Positions 10,866 to 23,900 of a stretch of DNA of 64,000 nucleotides are shown piece after piece. The stretch is taken from positions 86,470,408-86,534,407 of the forward strand of contig OX377202.1 in assembly GCA_947396885.1 (NCBI GenBank), in the 5' to 3' direction. The notes below the pieces were generated by a model that saw nothing but the letters and a program-made list of their open reading frames with translations, was not told where the DNA came from and did not search any database. Origin of the DNA: Heligmosomoides polygyrus polygyrus (Eukaryota > Nematoda > Chromadorea > Rhabditida > Heligmosomidae). The position numbers and the translations under genes are program-made. The stretch's first letter is position 1, and every line of letters begins with the position of its first letter.

Positions 10866-12131
10866 GTGGGTCCTGCGACGAAAAGTGCGCGGAAAATTTT
10901 TCTCTTTACATTTTAGCCTGGACTGTAGAATTTAGATATCATTTAGACCAACATTTTCGCACTTTGCTTATTTTTCACATTATATTTAAGCTTTAGCGGC
11001 TACCATATTCGTACCGTATTCGTATATTCGTACGATTAGGAACGAGTATTTTTAGTATTCTATTTTCTGTAAAAGTCTACCTAAGGCAGGGCTCGAACCC
11101 TTGCCCTTTCCCCGACGTGAGATTTTATGATCTACACAGTACGGTCAGATTCCTTGAAGACCAACGTCCTGAACGACTTCTAGACGTATTCTCACTCACA
11201 TATAGATTCCTTAATTCAATTCAAATACGTAAGCGCCGAGCCATAAAGTCTGAAGCAAGTGGTGTAGTCGGTAGGAGGCGCAGTTCCTGTGCGTACAAAT
11301 CGATTATTGGTAGGCATACGTTCACGCCCTATCAATCAAGCCATCATCATCTATCATAGCATAGATCAGACACCACTAGACTTTCTTGGGTAGAGTAAAC
11401 TAGCCCATCGACTTATGTGATTGACGTATAAGGTAAGTTATGTTACAAATACGTCTATCGAACCACGTTGCAATTAGATGCACGGCGCATACTCTAAGGT
11501 TTGACTTAAGCTGTGCATTTTTCCTTTTTTTAAACAAAAAACTGCTTGGGAGTTTCAAATATTTCGTTTTAATTTTTTCGTTAATTTCAATTATTTTGGT
11601 TTAAAATCTTATTTTCGTTTCCTTTTTGTTTATAAATTGATAGGTTCTATGTCGAAGTGCTTACATGTCTTATGCAAATCCATTGCTGAATTGAATTGAT
11701 TTTTGAAATTCTGCGTATATTCTTATTGCTGTATTTCTCCATTTTCTTCATTTCCTTCTTCATTAGTTTTAATTGTGGAAAACTAGCAGTTTGAATAACT
11801 TATTGTTATTTTTATTTTATTATTTTGTATCTTTTGTTCTCACAATAACCCTTTGCAGTAGAATGCATGACCCATTCCAGTAGTTACGCAGTCGTTTTGC
11901 CTTTTATCGTATTCCTTGGTTCAGATTCGTTAGAAAAAACGAATGGTAGGCCTAAAAAAGTACCTTAGGTTAATGGGCAAGGATCGGTATTATTCAGCCC
12001 CTTTGTGCCATGCGCCACGCGTTCTACCTCTAGACCATTTAAAGGTTATTTGGCCCACTCGACTACCTGCTGCCAAGGACGGTTAAATGTTTCACCGTTT
12101 TACACTTAAGACAGATTTTGTATGGAGAGGA

Positions 12132-12151
12132 GGGGGGGGGGGGGGGGGGGG
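12132..12151 (+). repeat. Poly-G run of 20
   Basis: Twenty consecutive G residues are followed by gaaggctacg. The length may be affected by sequencing error. It makes a spurious Gly-rich frame. Confidence 0.9.
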
Positions 12152-14915
12152 AAGGCTACGTTGGCCTGGGCGGAGCCCGGACTAAGGACCACGTATTCAC
12201 GTTGCAGATGGCGTTATAGCCTACCACGCACAAAAATGTGGCCGGAGTTGATTGGATTTATTATTAGGGCAAATGCTGGGGGGGACCCTCCGTTGTTCCA
12301 CCAGCGTACTCACACTTAAATAACACTTTCTTCTTCTGCTTCTCTCCCATCCTCTTCCTCTTCTTCTTTCTGTAGCTCTTCCTCCTCCTGCTGCTCCTTT
12401 CTTTGCTTTCTTTGTACAATGCTACTCAAGCACTATCAAAATCGAAGCTGAAGGCTTCACTTTTTCGCTTCTTAAAACCTCAGTGATCGGGCAACACGTC
12501 TACTCTTCAGAAATCGTGTTCTTGTGTTAAAGGTGACGCATTTTGGTTGATGTTGCGAATGTGGGCAGCATTCGGGCGTGGAATGCGCCAGACAATCACA
12601 ATCAATCAGGGTATCGGCCCTGTGTACCCTCTCTGACTGCCACAACAATTAGACGTGGCCTCATTAGATGCCTCGCCTCACAGACCCATATTAGGGTAGC
12701 TTTTTTGACATGGATAAGGGTTGGAGGCATCGCTGACCGCTTTCGTATGAACTGTTTCCATGTCTTCGTTGTAGTTGTTTCGTGGCCATTTTTATACCTG
12801 GTTGATGGTGCCAGTCATGTAATGTTCTGCCCCTCCCTCGATGTAAGCCATCGTGCCTAATAAAGTGGTTGAATTCATGATCTCTTTGTGGATAACACTA
12901 CTACTTTATATCATTGCTCCCTTTACCAGCATACGCTTGTCATTTGAATGAAATCCAGGTTGACGGGCGGTGATCGGCTTAGCCGTCGAGCAGCCAAGTT
13001 GTTCGGTAAGCGAATACCAACTGCGGGTTCGTCAAGCGCGTATCTGTTTCTACCGAGCTTTATTGGAAGTATCAAGCTTCTTTAGTGAAAAAAATCATCA
13101 AAACAATCAATGGGGAAAGCATCCTGTTCGGTTAGCAGATAAGGGTCTCAGATCCGATTCTTGACTGGGGCTAGAGTTTTAATCGCTTCTAGGCAAACAG
13201 TCTTCGCAACAGCCTCTGTAACAGTCATTAGAGATTAAATGAAAACAAACTCAACTGAAATTAACCTTTTCTTATTGGAATATCCAAGAGTTTAGATATA
13301 TTCACTACAGTATCAACCCGCACATTCGTTTCTTCAATCTTTTATCAGCACTGTATATCATACATAACAATAAAACACACACATAACATTTATCAAGCTT
13401 ATGCCGATTGGACCTCATAGAGGGGAGACCGGAGGACGAGCGAACTACCCTCTGCCCGCCACCCCCAACAGCCTGGGCTTGCTCGAGAGTCCAGTGGCTG
13501 CCTTACCAGATAGTGGAGACGCAGACATTTGCAACGCCTCTGTTTTAAGGACGGGGGAAGAACGCCACTCCGCCGGAGTGACTCAGGACGCGAAAGGGAG
13601 TCCCGAGCAAACAGTCACCTAACCCATTACCGTTACCGCTACAACTACCGCTACCTCTTTTAGCACCCACCTATCTCCTTTTATACCGAGACCCAAGGCC
13701 GCGGTTCCACTTACTTGACCTCGGATCCGCGTGCTAGGCCCTAGCGAGTTATAACTACGACCACCGTATCCCCACAGTGTTATAGAAATATATAAAGTCG
13801 GTAATGCCCGCCATGTGCCTACAAGGTGTGCTCTGAATGAGTTACAAGTAAAGGAAGAATATGGTCAATGATCTAGCGTAAAAACACCCACGCTGGAATG
13901 GGTCGGATTTTCGCGATGGAGCGCGCTTGCGCATCGCGCAGTGGGACCGCTCCAACCACGCATTAGGAGTAGTCGTTGGCGAAGCAGCATCAAATGGAAA
14001 GGCTCAATGACAGCATTTCTTAGGGCAGTACTTATGGGTGACTGATGTTGACCGCCGAATCAGAAACAGGGCAGGTTCAGGGACTCCAGGATGTGGTCAA
14101 TATTGACATAAGCGTCAGATGGGTCACGTCGCGATGTTTCTTCCTTTGCTCAGGTTAATGACATCCTCGGCTTCAGCGTAGGAAAGCACAGAAGTCAAGA
14201 ACACTAGCTGAACTCATCTCTCACCCTTCCTTCGCGACAATGTGTTTTTTCGACTGCCCGTCACGTTCGCAATCCTCACTAGCAAATACCTGTAACCAAC
14301 CTAGGTCAAGAGAGCACATCACCCAGTTGATCTGTCAATGTGTAATCAAGGAAGGTGAGGGAGCTGTTCCAGGGAACATTGCTAGTTTTCTTCTAGCACC
14401 GCCTGAAGTTGTACGATGTGGGGACTAAACGTCGGTGTGTGGCTTCCGTTGCCTCTGACACAAAAATATTGAATAATCCGTTTATTCGTAATTGCACAAC
14501 TAAAGCGGGATATCTAGGCAGAGGAACTCAACACGACTGATGGTGAGACCACAAGGGCGGTCCGTCTACATAGGAGATGTCGCGTACTTTCTGTTTTCAA
14601 CGAAGGAGACACTGTAGGCGAACTGTGAATGCACTATTTTCTGCTCTCTGGGGTCTCCTCGCGAATGAGAAACTCATGAAAAAGTAGCGGCAGTTGGTGC
14701 TTGCCGTGACGGTTGGATACCATTGTCCGACACTGTCGCGAATGGGTTAAATACCCTGGTGATTACGTCACAATCTAGTTCACCGCCGCTATGAATTCAA
14801 AACGCCGCGAGCGAGAAAATCGTTTGAATTGCATCGGTGTTTTTTACGTCATGGAGTCATTGCTAATTTCCCCCTGCGGAAAAAGACATGTAGAAGGAAA
14901 GGCAAGAGGCTTCAG

Positions 14916-15049
14916 GGGCCAGATTCAACAACCGCTTACCGCCCTCTAAAGGTGAAAATACCGCCGAGTACGGGTGCTGATGAATGTCCTAGGAGTTTGG
15001 CGGTATTTTCATCGTTAAGAGGGCGGTAAGGGGCTGATGAATCTGGCCC
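14916..15049. repeat. Palindromic MITE (GGGCCAGATTCA ends), 134 bp
   Basis: The left arm gggccagattca...gcttaccgccctct is mirrored by the right arm agagggcggtaag...tgaatctggccc with a short spacer. Related palindromes occur at 40458 and 63712 in this window, all with gattcatcaac-type ends and a gtgaaaatac-like internal word. It has no coding potential. Confidence 0.8.
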
Positions 15050-16154
15050 AGGATTCCTCTTGAGGAGTGTGTGTAACCTTCTCCTCTTTACAATGCAGCG
15101 AGCTCGGCCTTGCCAGTAGGTATTAATTTCTAGACACTGTCGCTGCAGGCACCAGTTGGCGCTACTTTTCATGGGTCTCTCACTCGCGTAACCTCAGAGC
15201 AGGTCAGAGATGCTGCATCCACAGTTCGTCTACAGTGCCTTTTTGTCCAAAATAAAAAGTGCACGAGTCTCTTATGCAAGAAGTCCGACCTTGCGGTCGC
15301 AATCTTGTTGAGTTCCTCTACTCAGGTAACTCACTTCTGGTTGTAGAATTATTAAATACGTTAAACACATTATTAAATAACATAATAATAAACAGATTAT
15401 TAAGTGATCCTGTGTCAACGGCAACGGAAGCGCACCCGCGGATGCATTTCATTTTTTATTTTGCTCCAGAATATCAATCTACTGGAACTGGATGGGGTTG
15501 GCGCAGTAGACAGCCAGTCATGAAATCCGACTATAATCGGACTACACACTTCGAAATCTCTGTTGACCTAATTAGCGGGAACAGGAGGGACTGACAAGAC
15601 CTATGATGTGTCGGCTGTCGGAAGAGCTGGTCAGCGTTTCAGTTGCTGTTCACGGGACCCCGATAAGGACTGCTGGCCATTTGGGTGGTATCTGCAGGAG
15701 AGCTGTGGCCGATAAAGTGGTAATCCGTATGAGCGTGACAAAACCAGTGCGCCATAACAAACCCGTGTATAAGTCAACTTAAACACGAACAACAGTATTA
15801 GGCTAAAATATTCAACGAAAAATCACCTGTAGGTGGCATTCAGCTAGCAGGGCGCACAAGAAGCAAACATTTTTAGTGACGGAAATGAACTACAGAAATA
15901 AAAAAAAGTTGATGCAGGAGAAAGCAGTGGTAGTTGCCACTGCTTAACCAAAGAGTATCTGCTGCTTTGTTCTGTGCACAGAACTCGACAAAGGAAGTGG
16001 CTCTGAGATGTGGATCAAATCACCTTCTCGCATTAAGCTTGATTAGATCCTATAGCCGCTTCATTTTCGCTGGCCTTTTCAGCTGGAGTTGCACCACGAA
16101 GGGAGTAAAACGCCACCAGATGACACGAAAAAAGACAACTGCAGCACATAATTC
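15050..16154. other. No recognised feature
   Basis: Contains a short attaaata-rich patch at 15348-15405. I see no gene, RNA or bounded mobile element here. Confidence 0.4.
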
Positions 16155-17480
16155 ACCATTTTCCACATCGAATTGGACGCCTTCAAAAAAATGGAACTCT
16201 TCTAAGCTACCCTAAGACTTTTGAAATCAAAACGAACTCTTCCAAATCGAAATGAGCTTCTTCTACATCATACTGAAGAGTTTTAAAAAGGGTTAGAATA
16301 ATTTTTGTTCGACCAAAAGTATGGTAATACTTTGTCTGAAGTTTCAATTCGCCTACCCAGTAGGTGAACGCATTGTTTGAAATGTTAAAAAATTTTATTT
16401 TTTGAGGAAACTCAATGGTTTATTGCCTGTTTTAGAGAGCAGCAGGCCGTCCGGCGGTCATTCTTCGGTGCCAAAAAAAGATTGCTTCGTGCCCTTTTCC
16501 AAAACATCGCGGTTTTTATTCGATTGATAGCAAAGTTTCTGCTGGCATACCTGTTAATGATACAACAAAAATCCACACTTTGGTTGTTCATGTAAGCGGC
16601 ATTTACGCTATCAATCAGGTAAAAGTTGCGACGAACCTTTTTGAATGCATATGTAGCGCGACCTTATCGTTAAATGCGCTATATGCTCGCTTCTTCATTT
16701 CACATCAAACTCCTCACTTTTCAAATCAAATTGAAACCTCGAAACCAAAGTGGGCACTTTTCAAATCGAATTGGGCACTCTTCTTCGGAAGTCTGATGCT
16801 TCTGACGAACTGAACATCTTCCTTTTCAGAACAAGCTGTTTCCACAAAAGTGTAGAAACTCGCCAAGTTAGAATAATCTTTTATTTCAGAAAATTTATTA
16901 TAATTTTCTTTGAAGCTTTTTAATTTGCGTGCCCCAATAAGCGAACACACCTAATGAAATTTTAGACATAAATTTTTATTTTTAAGAGGAGAGAGACTGC
17001 ACCACACATTCGAGTATATCGTCACGATTTTTATTTAATTGATAACGATGATTTTGTTCACGTGGAGAAACATAGAGGCATGCGCTACAACATGAACACT
17101 TTTTGAAAATAAAAAAATAAAAATCACATACATATATCGACAGACCCCGTTTTGAATAAGCTCCATTTGCACTATCAATTAGGTAAAAAACGGGATCTAG
17201 TCGACTGCGTCGCGCGATCACCTCATTTAACAACTAAATAAAGCTTCAAAATGAAATAAAATAATTTCTTAAAAAATAAATAATAGTTATATAAAATTTC
17301 AAACATTGTGTTCACTTGTTGGAACAGGCGGATCTAAAGTTTTCAAAAAAGTTTGAAATAACTTCCTTAAATAAAAAATTGCTCCAACCGTGTACGATAG
17401 TGTTTGAATTGAAAGATGTTCAATTTGATTTCATTAGTGTTAAGCCTGCTTAGAAGAGTATATAATTTGACACGAACATG
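16155..17480. mobile_element. Foldback element, family CCATTTTCACGTCAAATTGG, decayed copy
   Basis: The left end (caccattttccacatcgaattgg) and right end (aatttgacacgaacatg) are inverted versions of the termini seen cleanly at 58608-59543. Internal landmarks of the family are present on both arms: gtgaacgcattg near 16360, its inverse near 17310, and ttttcaaatcaaattg words near 16720. No transposase is visible. An inner second set of arm-like words at 16705-16800 suggests nesting. Confidence 0.65.
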
Positions 17481-17793
17481 CTACGCTTGGACTCTACCAG
17501 TTGAAGAGATTTGAAAATGCAGAACCGATTGATTTTCTGCTCCTGAGCTGTAGATAGTTTTGTACTAGTCCATCATGTGAATCACATGAGGAGGCGGGGA
17601 CACATCAGCTGTTGTGCACGCCCCTTTTTGGTGGGAGCACTCCTCTGATGCGTCATGACCGCTCTGGTTCATTTCCCCACATGTAGGCCACATTAACGAC
17701 TAGCACCATTTTCACCATTCAGATGGATCTGGGTCTTCAAATTATTTACATAAATCCTCCGTAGATGCTTTAATTTAAGTAAATTCTTCTTAG

Positions 17794-17934
17794 ATGCTGA
17801 ATCGCCTCCAGTCGGCCGAGTACTCGTGTTCGTGAATCCGAATTCTGGTTCCGGAAAGAGTCTGAAGATATTTCGAAATAAAGTCGAGCCGTTGCTGAAG
17901 AAAAACCACATCGACTACGAGGTTGTCGTCACAA
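17794..17934 (+). CDS. sphk-1: sphk-1 exon: nucleotide-binding start of catalytic domain
   Basis: Acceptor ttcttcttag ends at 17793 and donor gtaggt starts at 17935. It encodes AESPPVGRVLVFVNPNSGSG and continues to YEVVVT, matching the first strand and glycine-rich loop of sphingosine kinases. One base is left over and completes an Asn codon in the next exon. Confidence 0.93.
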
Positions 17935-20900
17935 GTAGGTCATCGAACATTTTAATATTTTTTATTTTTATTTTTATTATTATTTGTTAGGTTAATTTAA
18001 CATCTAAACCATAGCGTGCAATGCTCTGACTGAACTATGCATATAGCACGTTGCTGCCGAACTCAAACAGAGGAAAGGTCGCGAAGTGCCTGAGTGGTAG
18101 GCATTTGTTGACACAGCGGTCTTGGAGCGAGAGCAGCGGCTGTCCGTGAGAACTGGGAATGGTGCCGGCTTTGTTCGGGAAAGACAGAGCAAGACAGAAC
18201 AAATTTCCTCATAGAAGCCAAAAGCACCGCATTCTTTACTTCCGTTTAGCAGCAATTTTCATCCATTTTACAAAGAATTTAATGACGCTCTTTCAAAGTG
18301 CTAATTCCATCGACCTTCAGATGGACCAAATCACGCGAAGACGATGGTTCGATCTCGTGACGACCTCGGCAAGTTCAACGGTGTGATCATCCTCTCCGGT
18401 GACGGCCTCGTGTTTGAGGTGAATTTCAAGCACCGACTACCACGTGGTGTCCAGTCATCTGGTCTGATGGTCGTGTAGAAAACAATGACACGCTCAGTCG
18501 TCTAAAACTGGTCTTCCTCTTCATTTAGACTGACCGACATATTCACCGCAATCTAAATTTAAAAAAAATTTAACCACAAAGTAGGTTAGATATGGCGCAG
18601 ATGGAAGAGGCCCTGGGCGGGATCGCTTTATAGGATTCTTTCAGACGTTTATTCTGGGAAATTCGATATATAAAATACTTTTTAATGAGTAGTGGTAGAT
18701 TTCTGAAGGAGCTTTGGAATAAAAAAAACCATTTTTAATTTATATTTTTTATAAATTTAAATTTTTGAATTAAAATAATTTTTAAATAAAATAATTTTTA
18801 CACATTTTAATTTTTGAATAGTTGTTTAAACATTTTTATAATTTTTACGGCTTTGAACTGGAGAAGTACAAAGGCTACACGAGGAACGGCGCAGTTCATC
18901 TTGAAGATTGAACGGCTAATTGATGAGGTCGTATAGGAAGTAGTGAGACATTTGAAATTTTCGATTTAAAAAAGAGATTTTGACTTTCCTAGACAATTTA
19001 TTAACCTCCAACAAAGAATCTCCAATAAAGATTACCGGCTTGAGTGTTCATTCTTATTAATTTAGCTACAAGAGTGTTTTTTAGGAGTGTTAGCTAAGAG
19101 TGTTTTTTAGGATAAGGATAAAGGAAGGCGTTACTCCACTCCTTTTCTTGTCCAACTGTGTTTCAGGAAATTTTTGAAGAACGTGCTTCATATGAAATTT
19201 GAAGCGTTGGTAATGGTACTGGCATAAGAATGGAGATACCGATAAATATTATTTTTTAAAATCTAAAATTGGTTTCTAGATTTGTTGTTACTTCAATTAA
19301 TTCGTGGACAATTTTTAGAAGTAATCATGGATGACTAATATGTGATTCATACTTGGAAGGGTGATACTTTTTACTAGAAAAGCACTTTTGATTGTATGAA
19401 AGATAAAGGACGGCGTTACACAATCCCTTTTGGGGTGCGCCATGCATTCTATAGGGTGTCCAGAAAGTACCTGCAGAAATACTACAATTTTTTTAATAAC
19501 ACAATTTCTATCAACATTTTATTAATCAGCCAAATAATTCCCATCAGCATCGATTACTCTCCGCCAACGTTTCACAAGATAATCGAAAAGCTTCGAATTC
19601 CTCTGGCGTAGAAATCCGGCGACTTGGAGACGAAAAAAGCTCGGTGGTCATTTTCGAGGTGCTTCATAACGCTTCCCTTCCAGATGGTGCTGAAGTGATC
19701 GAAAATGGTGCTAGCCACTTGGGGCCAGATCTGTGTTGTAAGGTGGGTGCGGCAGAACTTCCCATCCGAGTTCCAGAATTCAATGACAAGTCGTCTTCGC
19801 GATGTGAGGGCGCGCGTTATCGTGCAGCAAGCGAACTTTGTCGAGGCTGTGCTGTTCCTTGCGCAGTCCCTACAGTTGGTAGAGTAGACCTCGACAATAT
19901 TGTAAGGCAGCAGCTCGAAATGATAGATCCCATAAGCTCCCCATCAGACGCTCAGCATGACTTTCCTCGCATGAATTTCACCTTCTACGAAAGATTTCGG
20001 CACTTTATCGCGTTGGCATACTCACGTTTACTAGCGTGGTTGATGTAGAGGACCCAGTTTTCGTCTCCTGTGACGATGGTGTCGAGCCAGTTGAAGGTGC
20101 GACCTCGCGAGAGCAGATGAGTGCATATGTCCAGACGTCTTCGCCGGTTGTCGTCGGTCAGTTCGTGTGGGAGCCACTGACCGAGCTCTTTAACCATTCT
20201 GAAAGATCGCAGTCCATTGTCCACAGGGAACAGCCAAGAGCAGCAGCAAAATAACGCATAACTTCATGTGGATGCTGCTCCGCCAGTTTCCTCAGTTCAC
20301 CCAAAGATATCGTTGTCGGTCGACCAGAGCGAGGCTCATCTTAGAGACTAGTGTTGCCTCTTCTGAAGCGTTCGGACCAGCTATACACACACCGTACAGA
20401 AGGAGCTTCAGAGCCGAATACACGACACAAGTTTCGATAGGCTTCTGTAGCGGCGTGCCCAGAGTGCTTCAATTACGTAAAGGAGTACGTGTCTATTATG
20501 GGTAGACAGTTCGGTCATCGTACAGTGAAATAGGCAAGGAAAACGGAGCTGGATATGTTGTGCAGATATAGGAGGATATTGTCCTTATATAGCACTTATG
20601 TTGAAATCTTCAGAACGCTCTAGAAAAAATCTGCACCATTGCGAACTTTCTGGACACCATATACTTCTACGAGATGTCGTGGAGGCGATTTGAATGCGCA
20701 TTTGGCCGCAATAACTTGCGGTGGGCGGCCGAAGGACAAGTCAGAGCTTTACCCTTCCCAGACAAGTCTGGTACCAATTGTCAGACTCTGGAGGGAAGGA
20801 AAGCTTAGTTGGCCTGGGCGGGAAATCCGAATCAACAACCTTCGATCGAGTGCACGCGACAGCCGGAACATCCTCTCAAACGATTTGTTGTCGTTTTTCT

Positions 20901-23900
20901 TTTCCACATGTAGTATCACACGTAATCAATCAATCAATCAATCAATCATCGCTGAATCAGCGTTTTGTGAATATTCCATAGGCAGTTGGTGAAGTTTTAA
21001 AAAATGGATGCTCAAATTCGAAAAATTATTCTGACCTTTTTCAAACGTTTTGGTTCAGAATGGAAGACATTCATATTTAAAAAGTTATGAGTATAGTGGA
21101 TATGAAAATCCTTTCATACCGTTTTCATACCATTTTTATTTTTTGCATTTTAACTATTTTTATGTTTATTTTACCATTCTTTTATAGCAATTCGTTTTTG
21201 TGCTATTTCCTTCCACCTTCACTTTGAATTGGACTTCAATTTCGCACCTTTTTGCGTGCTGGAGGCGGCGCCATATGTCGTGTGGATTTTGAATCGATTC
21301 AAGGTTCATATTCCACCCGAGCCAACCAAGCCGTTCAGGGTCGGCGAATTGAAATTGGCGATCAGGCTTCCCTGAGAAGAATAAGTCACTGGCTAGTCCA
21401 GAGGCTGGCCACCGCAAGTCATTATGCGGACTCCATCGCATACCTCCACAGTGTCACTTAAACGTAGAGTCCGTGGCGCACCCAGCAAGGACACTGATTA
21501 ACGCCAGCCTTTCTCCTTCATAATCACAATGTAAGCATTTTTCACGTCAAATTGAATACTTTTCAAATCAAAACGACAACCTTCTAGATTACACTAGACA
21601 GAGACTCTGCAGCAGGCTAAAATATTTTTTGTTCAATGTGAAATTAAGTACAACATTCTTTGAAATTCAGTTGCCTCAATAAGTGAACGCACAGTTTTAA
21701 ATTCTATAAACATTTTATTTTGAAAGAAAATAATGAGTTAAATTTTGTTTTATAGGGCAGAAGCGCAGCAACCATATGCTGTATAAAAAATGAGATCACG
21801 CCACGCACTCGATTAGATCGTAGCATGTTTTTGTTCGATTGGTAGCAGGAAATATGAAAACGCACATATCCTCACATCCCTGCTTCAAGTAAGCAACATT
21901 TACACTATCAGTCAAACAAAAATCGCGACGATCCAGCCGAGTGCATGGTGCTTTTCTTTTTAAACACCGTATGATTGCTGCTTTTCTTCGCCTTCTAATA
22001 AAATTTAGTTCATTATTTTGCTCTGCAAAATAAAATTTTGAGATAATAACATTTCAAGCTGTGTTTTGGAGCAGATGAATTTAAAAATTCCAAAGAAAAT
22101 TATTGTTGCGAATCGGTGGCCCCACTCGCGAGGGAGCATGTCCCTGTTGAGTGTGGTCCCCCATTCGCCCCGTGGTGCTACGAGGTACCAAGAGACCCAA
22201 GACCCGGGGGACATACGGGGGAAACCCATGAGGTGAATAGGCCACGCCCCCTACCCTGGCAGACTGGGGGCCCCGCGTGGTGACTTTTAGCCTCTCGCGC
22301 TGAACAGCGCCTGGATTGACGCACACCCGCACCACACGCTGGTCACGGGTGTGTACGGATGCACTGGACTATACCCGGACTGTAATGAGCACTCCCAACC
22401 CCCACGGGCTACCCAGCGTCTACGCCGGACCCGTCTACGACACGACCACAATAACCCCAACATAACATGACCGGATAGCTAATACACAACGAAACCAATA
22501 CCATGAACACATAAACCGGGGACTCACCACCTTCCTCGTCGTACAACATAGTAGACAAATATATAGCCACGATTCATTCCATATATCGACATCACACAGC
22601 CGCATCAATAGAATACAAGAAATGGACGTCAGATAATATGGGACATAGGATTGATGGAACCGCTCCGGCTAGAATGGACTGTAATGGCTATCCGAGGCCA
22701 GGCGAGCCCCTTCCAGGCTCGCCGTCCTCCCTGTACTGCAGCCGGCTGTATTGCGAGGGCGAGGAGCGGCAAGGCTCCGCTCGGAGGATCCCCGGGATGG
22801 TGTTGACAGCGGGCTCACAATGGCGGCGCCCAGAGCCGCGCCCGCGCAGCCGCTCGACGTGTCGATGGAAGTAAAGAATGAAGTCGGCGGGGGGCGGCGC
22901 ATAGCCGGCCCGCCGATCGATAGCGTGCGCGGGCAGGCCGGAGTCTCGGGAGCGCCTCATCGGGGTCCCGAGCGGATACGGTAGCCCGCGGGAGTATGAA
23001 TGAAAGGGAGCGAGCTATCGCATTCGCGACACTCCCGCCGACAAAAAGAAATTGGTCCCGCGGGGGCTCCTACCGAATCCTGTCTTGCCGCGTGGGGCTT
23101 AAGGCCCTTTTGGATTGAGTGGTAACCGGCTGCATCACAGGTGGGGACGGACGGACCCGTCCGGAAACCCACGTCTAACCCGAACGCCCAGGGGGAAATG
23201 CGCTGGGCGCTGGAGCGGTCTCATCCTGGACTGACTACAGATACCGTGGGTCACAACTATGTACAACAAAAAGTCAAAATTGTCAGCCGCTACCTGTAAT
23301 GCCTCGTAATTTAACTACTACATAACTAAGAGGCTTTTAACTACAAGGAATCTACCGGGTCATGGTTGGACTATAATATAAGTAACTTCTACTACAAAAA
23401 TACTACACTAAGCACTACTACCATGGATGATAAAGGATAAACAACAACAGAACAACTAGAATTGACTAACGATAAAGTTGTAACAGCTGACCTGGACTGA
23501 GTACATATGGAATGAATACAATGAGTCATATTGAACAACAAACAACAAAAACAACAGCGAACAATAACAGCACTGAAATGACTACAATGCAACATTGCGC
23601 ACTCACATATCGCAGGTAAGACGGGTTCCGCCGTGAGGGCGTACTTCCGTCACGCGCTCAGCCCATCTGGGCGTGTCCATGCTGGGGCCCATCCATGGGC
23701 CAGTTCTGGAGCCGCTCGTCATTCGCTGGGACTGGCGCCTGCTGCTGAAACAAGGATGTGAGACGCGCAACACCGTTCTGTAATGCCTAACTGGAAGATT
23801 AGCTCATTTAAAATAAAATATTATAAATTACGAAAACACTGTAATGAGTAAACAAGGAATTTTAAAAGAGTGGCTTAGGCTTTTTCGGCGTCCGTAGAGC

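Larger units (their letters stand above)
10866..17793 (+). other. Putative first intron region, mostly repeats and unassigned sequence
   Basis: If the candidate first exon is right, this is a 6.9-kb intron. Items seen are a tRNA T-arm-like inverted piece at 11085-11110, a 20-base G run at 12132-12151, and a GC-rich unassigned block at 13400-13770. There is also a palindromic MITE at 14916-15049 and a foldback element at 16155-17480. The sequence at 11400-12120 and 12300-13390 is AT-rich with no recognised gene. Confidence 0.4.

Noticed and set aside
10235..10996. A 253-codon protein-coding gene at 10235-10996
   Set aside because: The long frame is explained by high GC in the middle and includes an inverted tRNA-like piece; only the segment from 10751 is considered as a candidate exon.
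18080..18165. tRNA-Leu-like sequence (gtgcctgagtggtaggca)
   Set aside because: Only the D-arm region resembles a tRNA; no T arm or acceptor pairing could be found nearby.
22638..22984. Small proteins repeated identically at 22638-22984 and 27196-27542
   Set aside because: They lie in the two LTRs and are copies of one another; GC-rich LTR sequence leaves chance open frames on both strands.
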